Source: Micromonospora pallida (GTDB lineage: Bacteria; Actinomycetota; Actinomycetes; Mycobacteriales; Micromonosporaceae). From it: DNA of 64,000 bases. The DNA lies in the NCBI RefSeq assembly GCF_900090325.1, contig NZ_FMHW01000002.1, positions 7,529,501-7,593,500 of the forward strand. Direction: 5' to 3'. The notes under the pieces were generated by a model. The model searched no databases and was not told the DNA's origin. It worked only from the letters and a program-made list of their open reading frames with translations. Shown in pieces: positions 43,805 to 52,564 of the stretch. Each line of letters starts with the position of its first letter. Position 1 is the first letter of the stretch. Both the position numbers and the translations under genes were made by a program.

Positions 43805-44161
43805 ATGACCAGCGTCTGGGAGAGCCTGACGATCGACGCCGAGGATCCGGCCCGGCTGGCCCGCTGGTGGGCCGAGGCGCTCGGCTACCAGGTCGTCCAC
43901 GAGCGACCCGACGCGGTGGAGATCCGGGCCTCGGCGGAGCGGACACCGGCGATCGTGTTCGTCCCGGTCACCGAGGGCAAGAGCACGAGGAACCGGCTCC
44001 GCCTCGACCTGCGCCCCGACGACCAGGAGGCCGAGGTGGAACGGCTGGTGGACATGGGGGCGCGGCACGTCGACGTCGGGCCGGACGAGCCCGGGTGGAC
44101 GATGCTCGCCGACCCCGAGGGCAACGAGTTCCGCGTCCTGCGGCAGCGCGAACCGGACTGA
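43805..44161 (+). CDS. VOC family protein (glyoxalase-like)
   Basis: The product is 118 residues, with the vicinal oxygen chelate pattern WESLTIDAEDPARLARWWAEALGY and a C-terminal MLADPEGNEFRVL, whose Glu is a usual metal ligand. The reaction cannot be assigned. TGAAGGAGGTCCG precedes the ATG. Its stop is five bases before the dgt start, so the two are probably co-transcribed. Confidence 0.88.
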   Translation: MTSVWESLTIDAEDPARLARWWAEALGYQVVHERPDAVEIRASAERTPAIVFVPVTEGKSTRNRLRLDLRPDDQEAEVERLVDMGARHVDVGPDEPGWTMLADPEGNEFRVLRQREPD

Positions 44162-44166
44162 GCGCG

Positions 44167-45411
44167 GTGGGTTCCGACGTCGGCGGCGATCCGGCGGACA
44201 CCGCGCGGTGGGTGCCCGAGTCGCCCAAGGACACCGGCTACGGCCGTGGCCCGTACGAGCGGGACCGGGCGCGGGTGCTGCACTCGGCGGCGTTCCGTCG
44301 GCTCGCCGCCAAGACCCAGGTGCACACCGCCGGCACCGACGACTTCCTGCGGACCCGGCTCACCCACTCGCTCGAGGTGGCGCAGATCGCCCGTGAGATG
44401 GGCGCCCGCCTGGGCTGCGACCCGGACGTGGTGGACACCGCCGGGCTCGCCCACGACCTCGGGCATCCACCCTTCGGGCACAACGGCGAGGCGGCGCTCG
44501 ACGGACTGGCCGCCGACTGCGGCGGCTTCGAGGGCAACGCGCAGACCCTGCGGGTGCTCACCCGGCTGGAGGCCAAGGTGCTCGGCCCGGACGGCTGCTC
44601 GGCCGGACTCAACCTGACCCGCGCCTCCCTCGACGCGGTTGCCAAGTACCCCTGGCCCCGCCGGGCCGGCGAACGCAAGTTCGGGGTCTACCCGGACGAC
44701 TGGCCGGTCTTCGACTGGCTGCGTACGGGCGCGCATGCCGACCGGCGCCGCTGCCTGGAGGCGCAGGTGATGGACTGGGCCGACGACGTGGCGTACTCGG
44801 TGCACGACGTGGAGGACGGCATCCACGGCGGCTACCTGACGCTCCGACCGCTGCTGCGGGACGCCGACGAGCGGGCCGCCCTCTGCGTCGACGTGGCCGA
44901 GGTCTACTCCGCCGAGAGCGCCGCCGACCTCGGCACGGTCCTGGTCGACCTGCTCGCCGATCCGGTGCTCGGGCCGGTCGTCGACTACGACGGCAGCCAT
45001 CGGGCACAGGTTGCGTTGAAGGCCACGACCAGCACGCTCACCGGACGGTTCGTCGCGGAGGCGGTCCGCGCCACCCGGGACCGCCACGGCCCCGGCCCGC
45101 ACCGTCGCTACGCCGCCGACCTGGTCGTCCCCCGGTGGGTCCGCGCCCAGTGCGCGCTGCTCAAGGGCATCGCCCTGCGGTACGTGATGCGCCGGTCCGG
45201 CGCGGAGGCCCGGTACGCCCGGCAGCGGGAGGTGCTCGCCGACCTGGTCGGGGTGCTCGCCGACCGGGGCGCGGACGCCCTGGACCCGGTCTTCGCCCCG
45301 CTGTGGCGGACCGCCCCGGACGACGTAGCCCGGCTGCGGGTGGTCGTCGACCAGGTCGCCTCGCTCACCGACCCGGCGGCGGTCGCCTGGCACACCCGCC
45401 TGCTCGGCTGA
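44167..45411 (+). CDS. dgt: Deoxyguanosinetriphosphate triphosphohydrolase-like protein
   Basis: The product is 414 residues. The HD phosphohydrolase motifs are clear: RTRLTHSLEVAQIAREM, HDLGHPPFGHNGE (about residue 96) and WADDVAYSVHDVEDG. The family hydrolyses dNTPs to deoxynucleosides and tripolyphosphate. The short actinobacterial form adjoins dnaG in many genomes; here about 9 kb of accessory genes separate them. GTG 44167 lacks a good Shine-Dalgarno sequence and may be coupled to the preceding stop. Confidence 0.92.
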   Translation: MGSDVGGDPADTARWVPESPKDTGYGRGPYERDRARVLHSAAFRRLAAKTQVHTAGTDDFLRTRLTHSLEVAQIAREMGARLGCDPDVVDTAGLAHDLGHPPFGHNGEAALDGLAADCGGFEGNAQTLRVLTRLEAKVLGPDGCSAGLNLTRASLDAVAKYPWPRRAGERKFGVYPDDWPVFDWLRTGAHADRRRCLEAQVMDWADDVAYSVHDVEDGIHGGYLTLRPLLRDADERAALCVDVAEVYSAESAADLGTVLVDLLADPVLGPVVDYDGSHRAQVALKATTSTLTGRFVAEAVRATRDRHGPGPHRRYAADLVVPRWVRAQCALLKGIALRYVMRRSGAEARYARQREVLADLVGVLADRGADALDPVFAPLWRTAPDDVARLRVVVDQVASLTDPAAVAWHTRLLG

Positions 45412-45514
45412 CTCGCCAGGGGTGGCCGGGGCCATCCAACTGGTGGGGGCTGAGCCACCGCCGCCAGCCGGGTCTGCCGGACGGACCGGAAGCCGACTGG
45501 GCCCGCCGACTGAC

Positions 45515-45530
45515 TTAGGTTAGCCTAACC
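45515..45530. promoter_or_regulatory. Iron box (DmdR/IdeR-type operator)
   Basis: TTAGGTTAGCCTAACC matches the actinobacterial iron box TTAGGTTAGGCTAACCTAA over its first 16 positions with one difference. It lies three bases before the ATG of the siderophore-interacting protein gene. Inside it TAGCCT (45521-45526) is seven bases before the ATG, so operator and leaderless-type -10 coincide, and iron-loaded repressor would directly block the polymerase. Confidence 0.88.
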
Positions 45531-45533
45531 AGC

Positions 45534-46388
45534 ATGACGGATCGCCCGAAGAAGGTCACCAGCGCGCACGTCGTCCGTACCGAGCGTCCCACCCCGCACG
45601 TGATCCGCCTGGTGCTCGGCGGCGACGGGCTGGTCGGGCTGCCGGTGGGCGAATACACCGACCACTACGTCAAGCTGCTCTTCCCGCAGCCCGGGGCGGT
45701 GTACCCGACGCCGTTCGACCTGGACGCCATCCGCCGGGACCTGCCCCGTGACCAGTGGCCCCAGCTGCGCGCGTACACCGTACGGGCCTGGGATCCGGTG
45801 GTCACCGAGCTGACCATCGACGTCGTGCACCACGGCGACGAGGGGGTGGCCGGACCGTGGGCCGCCGCGCTGCGGCCGGGTGACCCGGTGCACTTCCTCG
45901 GCCCCGGCGGGGCGTACGCGCCGAGCCCGACCGCCGACTGGCACCTGCTGGTCGGCGACGAGAGCGCGCTGCCGGCCATCGCGGCGTCGCTGGAGCGGCT
46001 GCCGATCGACGCGCCGGCCCGGGTGTTCGTGGAGATCGACGGCCCGGCAGAGGAGCAGCCGCTGCCCAGCCCGGGCGCGGTCGAGCTGGTCTGGCTGCAC
46101 CGGGGCGACCGCCCGGTGGGCGAGGCGCTGGTCGAGGCGGTCCGGGGGCTGGAGTTCCCGCCCGGTGCGGTGCACGCCTTCGTGCACGGCGAGGCGACGT
46201 TCGTCAAGGAACTGCGCCGGCTGCTCCGGGTGGAGCGGGGCCTGCCGCGCGAGCTGCTCTCCATCTCCGGCTACTGGCGGCGCGGCTTCACCGACGAGGG
46301 CTGGCGGGCCAGCAAGCCGGACTGGAACCGTCGGGTCGAGGTGGAGGAGGCCGCCGCGATCGACGCCAGCGGCGTTCCCGCCCCTTGA
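45534..46388 (+). CDS. Siderophore-interacting protein (FAD-dependent ferric-siderophore reductase)
   Basis: The product is 284 residues. It has the SIP N-terminal FAD domain (HVIRLVLGGDGL, LRAYTVRAWDP) and the C-terminal SIP domain (FVHGEATFVKELRRLL, LSISGYWRRGFTDEGWRASK). It reduces ferric siderophores in the cytoplasm to release iron. The iron box overlapping its promoter supports iron repression. No siderophore transporter is adjacent. Confidence 0.94.
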   Translation: MTDRPKKVTSAHVVRTERPTPHVIRLVLGGDGLVGLPVGEYTDHYVKLLFPQPGAVYPTPFDLDAIRRDLPRDQWPQLRAYTVRAWDPVVTELTIDVVHHGDEGVAGPWAAALRPGDPVHFLGPGGAYAPSPTADWHLLVGDESALPAIAASLERLPIDAPARVFVEIDGPAEEQPLPSPGAVELVWLHRGDRPVGEALVEAVRGLEFPPGAVHAFVHGEATFVKELRRLLRVERGLPRELLSISGYWRRGFTDEGWRASKPDWNRRVEVEEAAAIDASGVPAP

Positions 46389-46482
46389 TCGATGTCGATG
46401 GACGTCGATATATTGACTCCCTCCGTCCGGCTGCCGGGCGGCAGGTGACGGCCACCGTGGCCGGGACCGGAGGAGGGGCACG

Positions 46483-47334
46483 ATGGACGCTACGGGCAAT
46501 GGCGTGGACCGACGGACCCTGTTGCGGGGCGCCGCGGCCGGCGCGGTGGTGCTGGGCGGCGCGGCGGTGGGCGTCGGAGTCGGTGCGCCGGCCCACGCCT
46601 CCGGCTTCTACAACCCGTTCACCGGCTACCCGATCTCGGACGGCTGGCAGGAACACATCGACCGGGGCTCGCTCGGCGGCATCGACTACGTCATGTCCGT
46701 CGGCACCCGGCTGCCGGCCTGCGGCAGCGGCACGATCCAGAACATCCCGTACAACGGCACCGGCGGGCACACCGTCACGATCTACCACCCGAACGGCTAC
46801 CGCACCCAGTACATGCACCTCTCCGCGTTCAGCCTCGCCAACGGCACGGCGGTCGGCGCGGGGGCGACGGTCGGACTCTCCGGCGGCGCGGCCGGTGCAC
46901 CCGGCTCCGGCTCGTCCACCGGACCGCACGTGCACTGGCACATGATCAACCCGTCCGGGGTACGGATCAATCCGCTGACCTACCTCGCCGGCATCGGCGG
47001 GACGCTGCCGAAGACCACCACCGAGTCCGACGGCATCCCCGGGCCGATCATGTGGCAGCGGGCGCAGAACTGGCTGCGGATGGACCACGGCTACACCGGC
47101 CCGATCGACGGGGTGCCCGGGGTGAACACCTACGCCGCCCTCCAACGGGCGATGCGCGGGTACGGCTACACCGGCCCGATCGACGGCGTGCCCGGCCCGA
47201 ACACCTGGGCGGCCGTCCAGCGGCTGGCCGCCCAGTGGGGCTACACCGGTCCGATCGACGGCGTGATGGGCCCCAACTCGTGGCGCGGCTTCGCCCGCTT
47301 CGTCAACCAGGACCGCTTCGACCGGACGTCCTGA
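46483..47334 (+). CDS. Secreted M23-like peptidase with peptidoglycan-binding repeats
   Basis: The product is 283 residues. A twin-arginine-type signal (DRRTLLRGAAAGAVVLGGAA, cleavage near APAHA) precedes an M23/LytM-like domain with HIDRGSLGGIDY and GPHVHWHM (the HxH zinc site). Two full peptidoglycan-binding repeats and a third partial one follow (GYTGPIDGVPGxNTxxALQR at about residues 203-270). It probably cleaves or binds cell-wall peptide cross-links outside the cell. GGAGGGGCACG precedes the ATG; the AT-rich CGATATATTGACT near 46405 is a candidate promoter. Confidence 0.88.
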   Translation: MDATGNGVDRRTLLRGAAAGAVVLGGAAVGVGVGAPAHASGFYNPFTGYPISDGWQEHIDRGSLGGIDYVMSVGTRLPACGSGTIQNIPYNGTGGHTVTIYHPNGYRTQYMHLSAFSLANGTAVGAGATVGLSGGAAGAPGSGSSTGPHVHWHMINPSGVRINPLTYLAGIGGTLPKTTTESDGIPGPIMWQRAQNWLRMDHGYTGPIDGVPGVNTYAALQRAMRGYGYTGPIDGVPGPNTWAAVQRLAAQWGYTGPIDGVMGPNSWRGFARFVNQDRFDRTS

Positions 47335-47372
47335 CCGGCCGTTCGGGAACGGGCCGCGACCAGGGCGGCAGC

Positions 47373-47405
47373 GGTGACCGGGCCGGACGAGCCGGCCCGG
47401 TCACC
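47373..47405. terminator. Bidirectional hairpin terminator
   Basis: Perfect 14-bp arms GGTGACCGGGCCGG and CCGGCCCGGTCACC with a five-base loop lie between the convergent M23 and GDPD genes. Confidence 0.85.
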
Positions 47406-47413
47406 GGCAGGGG

Positions 47414-49297
47414 TCAGCCGGCCGCGAGGAGGGCCCGGGCGTCCGCCGCGATGATCGTGGCGGCGTCCTGGGGGACCTGCCTGCCGGCGTGCTGCTCGGC
47501 GTACGAGGCGAGCTGGGCGTACCGGCCGTCGGCCAGGAGGTTGAGCATCGCGTGCCGGGCACCCGCCTCGACCTGGGCGGTGAGCACCAGGTGCGCCAGG
47601 CCGGTCGGGTCGGCGACCACGGTGAAGGTGGTGGTCACCGTGGTCCGGCCGCCCGGTCCGTTGGCCTCGACGCGGATGGTGTGCTCACCGGCAGCGAGCC
47701 GGGACGCGTCGAGCACCTGACCCGGGGTGGCCGGCTCGCCGTCCAGGGTCACCGTGACGGTGTTCGCGTTGCCGGTCACCACGCCGAGCGTCGGGCGCTG
47801 GGCGCGGTCCAGCCGGGCCCCGTCGGCCGGCGAGGCGACGGCGACCGTCGGTCGGCCGACCCCGCCCTGGAGCTGTGCGGCGTTCCAGCCGGCCAGCTCG
47901 GCAGGCCGGTTGGTGATCACGCCGTCGACGCCGTACCCCTCGAGCCGCTGCCAGGCGGTGGCCGAGTCGACCGTCCAGACCATCACCGCCACTCCGGCGG
48001 CGTGCAGGTCCGCGACCACCGACGGGCGGGTGGTCAGCGCGCCGTCGCTCGGGTTGTACGCGGCCAGCCCCAGCTCCTTCGACAGTGCCACCGGGTCGGC
48101 GTCCAGGGTGCTGCGCAGCAGCCCCAGCGGCAGCTCCGGGGCGAGTGCCCGGGTGTGCCGCAGCGACTCGACGTCGAAGCTCTGCACGAAGACCCGCGTG
48201 GTCATCCGCTCCGCGCGGATCACCTCGACGATCCGGGCCACCTCGTCCCGGGAGTGCGCGCCCTTGATCTCCAGCAGCAGGTTCCCGCCCCGGCTGCGCA
48301 GGTCGGCAAGCTGCTCGGCGAGGGTGGGCAGCCGCGCGCCGGTGAAGTGCGGGGCGAACCAGGAGCCGGCGTCGAGCGCCTTGAGCTGTGCCGAGGTGAG
48401 GTTGCGGATCGCCCCGGTGCCGTCGGTGGTGCGGTCCACGGTGCCGTCGTGCAGCACGAACGGCACGCCGTCCCGGCTGGGCTGGACGTCGTTCTCGATC
48501 CAGTCCGACCCGGCCCGGCGGGCGACCTCCTGGGCGGCCAGGGTGTTCTCCGGGGCCGCCGCCGAGGCACCCCGGTGGGCGATCACGGTCAGCGGTGCGC
48601 CCTCGGGGCGGAGCAGCCCGTTCGGGGCCAGCTCGGTGACCGTGACGTCGTCGAACGAGACGGTCGCGCCGTTGACGACCAGGGCCTGCCCGCCGTCGGC
48701 GGAACGCTGGAGGCTGCTGGTCCGCATGAGCTGACGCCCGTCGAAGAACCAGCGGGCCTGGTTGCCGTGCACCTCGATGCTGACCTTGACGTCCCGACCC
48801 GTCCCGGCCGCGTACGGCGCGGCGGTGGTGTTCGTGACGTTCCAGCTCCCGGCCGGGGTGAGCTGCGCGAACTCCAGCCCGTTCGAGGCGGCGCTGCCGC
48901 TGCGCATGGTGGCGATCCACCACGGGGTGGCTCCGCTGGCCGGCACGTCGAGGCCGAGCGCCGTCCACCGGGTCGCCTCGTTCACCTTCTCGAAGCGGAC
49001 CGTCGCCGAGAAGCGGAAGTGTTCGAGGTGCCGGCCGAAGGTGATCTTCCGGTTGCCGCTGGTCGAGGTGCCGACCAGCCGGCCGTCCACCACCTTCCAC
49101 TCCCCGTCGATCGCCCGCCAGCCGGCGGGGAGCGTACCGCTGTCGAAGTTCTCCGCGACGACGACGTCGCCCGGCTCGGCACCGGCGGGGGCGGCGTCGC
49201 CGAGCGTGGTCAGCAGGCCGCCGGCGACCACCAGCGTGGCCAGGCCGGCGAGCACGCGGCGACGGGCCGACGTCGGCCCGACAGAAGAAACAATCAT
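47414..49297 (-). CDS. Secreted glycerophosphodiester phosphodiesterase with N-terminal lectin-like domain
   Basis: The product is 627 residues. A signal peptide (RRRVLAGLATLVVAGGLLTTLGDAAPAGA) is followed by a concanavalin-like laminin/glucanase-type domain (about 45-220), the GDPD barrel (VIAHRGASAAAPENTLAA, ENDVQPSRDGVPFVLHD, LLLEIKG, VMVWTVD; about 235-470) and an Ig-like plus helical C-terminus. It hydrolyses glycerophosphodiesters, possibly wall teichoic acid or phospholipid products. TAGGAT lies eight bases before the ATG with no Shine-Dalgarno sequence, near-leaderless. Confidence 0.9.
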   Translation of the reverse strand: MIVSSVGPTSARRRVLAGLATLVVAGGLLTTLGDAAPAGAEPGDVVVAENFDSGTLPAGWRAIDGEWKVVDGRLVGTSTSGNRKITFGRHLEHFRFSATVRFEKVNEATRWTALGLDVPASGATPWWIATMRSGSAASNGLEFAQLTPAGSWNVTNTTAAPYAAGTGRDVKVSIEVHGNQARWFFDGRQLMRTSSLQRSADGGQALVVNGATVSFDDVTVTELAPNGLLRPEGAPLTVIAHRGASAAAPENTLAAQEVARRAGSDWIENDVQPSRDGVPFVLHDGTVDRTTDGTGAIRNLTSAQLKALDAGSWFAPHFTGARLPTLAEQLADLRSRGGNLLLEIKGAHSRDEVARIVEVIRAERMTTRVFVQSFDVESLRHTRALAPELPLGLLRSTLDADPVALSKELGLAAYNPSDGALTTRPSVVADLHAAGVAVMVWTVDSATAWQRLEGYGVDGVITNRPAELAGWNAAQLQGGVGRPTVAVASPADGARLDRAQRPTLGVVTGNANTVTVTLDGEPATPGQVLDASRLAAGEHTIRVEANGPGGRTTVTTTFTVVADPTGLAHLVLTAQVEAGARHAMLNLLADGRYAQLASYAEQHAGRQVPQDAATIIAADARALLAAG

Positions 49298-49344
49298 GGT
49301 GGTAGATCCTAGGGGTGGCCCACGAACGCGGCCGTGACCTGCGG

Positions 49345-50049
49345 TTACCCCCGGGCGAACGACTCGTGTACCGCGTCGTCGGCCGGGTGCGGGGTGGTGC
49401 CGTCGGCCGGTCGCAGGGTGGTGCGCCGCTGGAGCACGTCGCCGACCAGTCGGGCGGACTGGGCCACCCGACGGCGTACCACGACCAGGTGCGCCGCGAC
49501 GGAGCCGGCGAGGGCCGCGACCGCGCCGGCCACCGCGAGCCAGCCCGGCGCGACCGCCGCGAGCCCGGCCCCGGCCGCCACCGCCACCACCACGCTGTTG
49601 ATCAGGCCGATGGTGCCGGCCTGCCCGACCAGGTCGCGGGCCCAGTGCCGGCGGAACGGCTCCGGCGCGAACGGTCCCGGGTCGTCCAGGGTCGGCATCA
49701 TCAGGTACGGCGCCAGATCCGGCGCGCGCCGGGCCAGGTACGTGCGCAGCACGGTGGCGGCGACCGCGTACCGGCGGCCCCGGGCGTTCAGCTCGACCTG
49801 GCGGGCGAAGACCGCGCCGCCCAGCATCAGCACCAGCGCGCCCAGCCCGGCCAGTACGGTCGGTCGGACCGCGCCGGCCGGCGTACCGGTGGTGACCATG
49901 CCGGCGGAGACCGCGGTGGCGGCGGTGGCCACGGTCAGGAAGAAGGTGAACCGGGCGGTCGTCTGCTCGTCGATGGCCCGGCTCGCCTCCCGCAGGTGCT
50001 CGTACTCGGCCAGCGCGATGGTGAGCGGGGTGTCCGGTTCCTCGGCCAT
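49345..50049 (-). CDS. Hypothetical membrane protein, four hydrophobic segments
   Basis: The product is 234 residues starting MAEEPDTPLTIALAEYEHLREASRAIDEQTTARF. Two pairs of hydrophobic segments (about 40-90 and 155-205) flank a soluble middle with LARRAPDLAPYLMMPTLDD. The N-terminal helix-rich start followed by paired TM helices resembles RipA-like or SLATT-type small membrane proteins, but I make no assignment. ACGGAGGAAC precedes the ATG. Confidence 0.78.
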   Translation of the reverse strand: MAEEPDTPLTIALAEYEHLREASRAIDEQTTARFTFFLTVATAATAVSAGMVTTGTPAGAVRPTVLAGLGALVLMLGGAVFARQVELNARGRRYAVAATVLRTYLARRAPDLAPYLMMPTLDDPGPFAPEPFRRHWARDLVGQAGTIGLINSVVVAVAAGAGLAAVAPGWLAVAGAVAALAGSVAAHLVVVRRRVAQSARLVGDVLQRRTTLRPADGTTPHPADDAVHESFARG

Positions 50050-50174
50050 GTTCCTCCGTCCGTTCGGCCCACGAGCGTAGCCATGATCCACAACCCGGAG
50101 TGGCCCGGTGGACCCCGTGCGAATGTTATGTATGGGGCATAATCGGCTTTCTGGACAGGACGGGCAGGGTGACC

Positions 50175-51809
50175 ATGGCCGAGCAGAGCACCGAGCCCGC
50201 GACCCGGTCCGTCGACCCGGTGGTGCTCGCCCTGAGCGTCGGCGGCGTGCTCGCCGTGGTGGTCTGGGGAGTGCTCGGTCGGACCTCGCTGGCGGCCTTC
50301 GGCACCTCCGGACTGGCCTGGGTGATCGACACCTTCGGGTGGTTCTTCGTGGTCGCCGCCGACGCCTTCCTGGTGTTCGCGGTGGTGCTCGCCGCGTCCC
50401 GGTTCGGCCGGATCCGGCTCGGCGCGGACGACGACGAGCCCGAGTTCAGCACGCTGGCCTGGGTGGCCATGATGTTCAGCGCCGGCATGGGCATCGGCCT
50501 GGTCTTCTTCGCCGTGGCCGAACCCATCCAGCACTACGCCACCCCGCCACCGGCCACCGGCGTCGCGCCGCAGAGCGGCGCGGCCGCTGCTGCGGCCATG
50601 CAGTACACCCTGTTCCACTGGACGCTGCATCCGTGGGCGATCTACGCGGTGGTGGCGCTGGCCCTGGCCTACTCCACCTTCCGCCGGGGACGGAGCAACC
50701 GGATCTCGGCGGCCTTCACCCCGCTGCTCGGCCACCGGGCTGCCGACGGCCCGGTCGGTCGGGCGATCGACCTGCTGGCCGTCTTCGCCACCGTGTTCGG
50801 CTCGGCGACCAGCCTCGGCCTGGGCGCGCTCCAGGTCGCCGCCGGGCTGGACATGGTCACCCGGGTGCCGGACAGCACCACCGTGGAACTGGTGGTGATC
50901 GGCGCCCTCACCCTGGCCTTCATCGTCTCGGCCCTCTCCGGCCTGCACCGGGGCATCAAGTGGCTCGCCACCACCAACGTGGTGCTCGCGGTGGGGTTGC
51001 TGGCCTTCGTCTTCGTGCTCGGCCCGACCGTCTACACCCTGGAGGTGCTGCCCGCCGCCGTCGGCGACTACCTGGCCCACCTGGTCACCATGTCCACCCG
51101 GACCGGGGCCTTCTCCGACCCGTCCTGGCTCGGTGACTGGACGATCTTCTACTGGGCGTGGTGGATCTCCTGGGCGCCCTTCGTCGGCATCTTCATCTCC
51201 CGCATCTCCCGGGGCCGGACGGTCCGGCAGTTCGTCGTCGGGGTGCTGCTCGTGCCGAGCGGGGCCAGCGTGATCTGGTTCGCGGTGCTCGGCGGCAGCG
51301 CGCTGCGCGCCCAGGCCACCGGCTCCCGGGACCTGGTCGCCGACGTGGCGGCCGGCAGCGAGCAGGCGCTGTTCGGCCTGCTCGCCGGGCTGCCGTTGGC
51401 CACCCTCAGCAGCATCCTGGCGGTGGTGCTGATCGCGATCTACTTCGTCACCGGCGCCGACTCCGCCGCGCTGGTGCTCGGTTCGCTCAGCACCCGGGGA
51501 TCACTGCGCCCGCACCGCCCACTGGTCGTGCTCTGGGGCGCGCTGATCGGCGCGGTCGCGGCGGCGCTGCTGCTCGCCGGCGGGCTAGACGCGCTGCAAC
51601 AGGCGACGATCCTGGTGGCGCTGCCGTTCGTGCTGGTGATGCTCGGGCTCGCCGGGGCGCTGCTGCGGGACCTCGCCCGGGATCCGCTGGTCAACCCCGC
51701 CCGCGTCCGCCGCCCGTCCGGCCTGGCCGCGGCGATCCGGGCCGCCCGCTCGTACGACGAGGAGGATCCGCCCCCGGTCACCCGCTACCTCTGGCGACGC
51801 CGCTCCTGA
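50175..51809 (+). CDS. BCCT family betaine/carnitine/choline-type transporter
   Basis: The product is 544 residues with twelve hydrophobic segments. Signature elements are MMFSAGMGIGLVFFAVAEP, the aromatic-box segment WTIFYWAWWISWAPFVGIFISRISRGRT and FVTGADSAALVLG. The GMGIG variant suggests a Na+- or H+-coupled compatible-solute importer for osmotic adjustment. ATG 50175 or the in-frame GTG at 50169 could be the start. A short inverted repeat TTATG-N7-CATAA upstream (near 50126-50142) is a possible regulatory site. Confidence 0.93.
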   Translation: MAEQSTEPATRSVDPVVLALSVGGVLAVVVWGVLGRTSLAAFGTSGLAWVIDTFGWFFVVAADAFLVFAVVLAASRFGRIRLGADDDEPEFSTLAWVAMMFSAGMGIGLVFFAVAEPIQHYATPPPATGVAPQSGAAAAAAMQYTLFHWTLHPWAIYAVVALALAYSTFRRGRSNRISAAFTPLLGHRAADGPVGRAIDLLAVFATVFGSATSLGLGALQVAAGLDMVTRVPDSTTVELVVIGALTLAFIVSALSGLHRGIKWLATTNVVLAVGLLAFVFVLGPTVYTLEVLPAAVGDYLAHLVTMSTRTGAFSDPSWLGDWTIFYWAWWISWAPFVGIFISRISRGRTVRQFVVGVLLVPSGASVIWFAVLGGSALRAQATGSRDLVADVAAGSEQALFGLLAGLPLATLSSILAVVLIAIYFVTGADSAALVLGSLSTRGSLRPHRPLVVLWGALIGAVAAALLLAGGLDALQQATILVALPFVLVMLGLAGALLRDLARDPLVNPARVRRPSGLAAAIRAARSYDEEDPPPVTRYLWRRRS

Positions 51810-51839
51810 CCGGGCCACTCCTAGCCGGGCCACTCCTGG
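51810..51839. repeat. 15-bp tandem duplication at a gene end
   Basis: CCGGGCCACTCCTAG and CCGGGCCACTCCTGG are adjacent. The duplication contains the stop and last codons of the membrane protein gene on the minus strand and lies just past the BCCT stop. Confidence 0.75.
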
Positions 51840-52468
51840 CTGATGTCGGATGCTCCGCCTCGGCCACGGAGGCCCACGAGCAGGAGCCCGGTGCCGACCA
51901 GCACCGCGCCGATCGTGGCGCTGGTCTGCCGGAGGTCGACGTTGTAGATGATGTTCGCCGGCCAGGGGAGCAGGCTGGGCGTGGTGAAGACCGCCAGGAC
52001 GGCGAAGGTGCCCACCATGGCGAATGGTCCGGCGAGTACCGCCCCGAGCACCAGGTGCAGACCGAGGACGACGCCCCAGCCGGCGAGGAACGTCATCCGG
52101 TCGATCGCTCCGTGCAGCAGCGGCGATGTCAGCAGCGGGCCGAGGGCTGCCCCGAGCCCGACGACGGCGGCCCAGACCAGGCGGGCCGGCTGCGGGGAGC
52201 GTGACCTGGTTGCCTCCAGGGTCGGTAGCCGACCGGTCAGGCACCGGCCGACGATCGCCGCCGGCACCAGCATGAGCAGGACGGCGATGGTGTCCATCGG
52301 CGCGCTGCCCGGCTCGGCCACCTCGAGGCCGAGCGCGGAGACGCCGAACCGCGAGGCTACGGCGACTGCGACCCACGCCCCGAGGTACGCGAGCACCCCG
52401 CGCGCGGTTACGCCGTGCGCCTTGGCGTAGGCGACCGCAATGTGCCAGGCCGCGGCTGTGCTGCTCAC
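51821..52468 (-). CDS. Hypothetical polytopic membrane protein
   Basis: The product is 215 residues with about five hydrophobic segments and no recognised family. GTG 52468 begins inside the 37-bp repeat downstream of the ABC cluster, so its start region was formed or altered by that duplication. It is probably the third gene of the cluster with the ABC ATPase and the large membrane protein, perhaps an accessory subunit. Confidence 0.7.
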   Translation of the reverse strand: MSSTAAAWHIAVAYAKAHGVTARGVLAYLGAWVAVAVASRFGVSALGLEVAEPGSAPMDTIAVLLMLVPAAIVGRCLTGRLPTLEATRSRSPQPARLVWAAVVGLGAALGPLLTSPLLHGAIDRMTFLAGWGVVLGLHLVLGAVLAGPFAMVGTFAVLAVFTTPSLLPWPANIIYNVDLRQTSATIGAVLVGTGLLLVGLRGRGGASDISQEWPG

Positions 52469-52564
52469 GCCGGCTCACCCGCCTGGCAGGCCGCTGTGCG
52501 TTCACGCCGGCTCACCCGCCCGACAGGCCGCTGTGCGTTCACGCCGGCTCACCCGCCTGGCAGG
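52465..52564. repeat. 37-bp tandem repeat (2.7 units) spanning a gene end and the next start
   Basis: Units start at 52465, 52502 and 52539 (TCACGCCGGCTCACCCGCCT then GGCAGGCCGCTGTGCGT). Each unit begins with the complement of the TGA stop and C-terminal codons of the upstream membrane protein. The first unit supplies the GTG start of the downstream gene. Confidence 0.9.
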
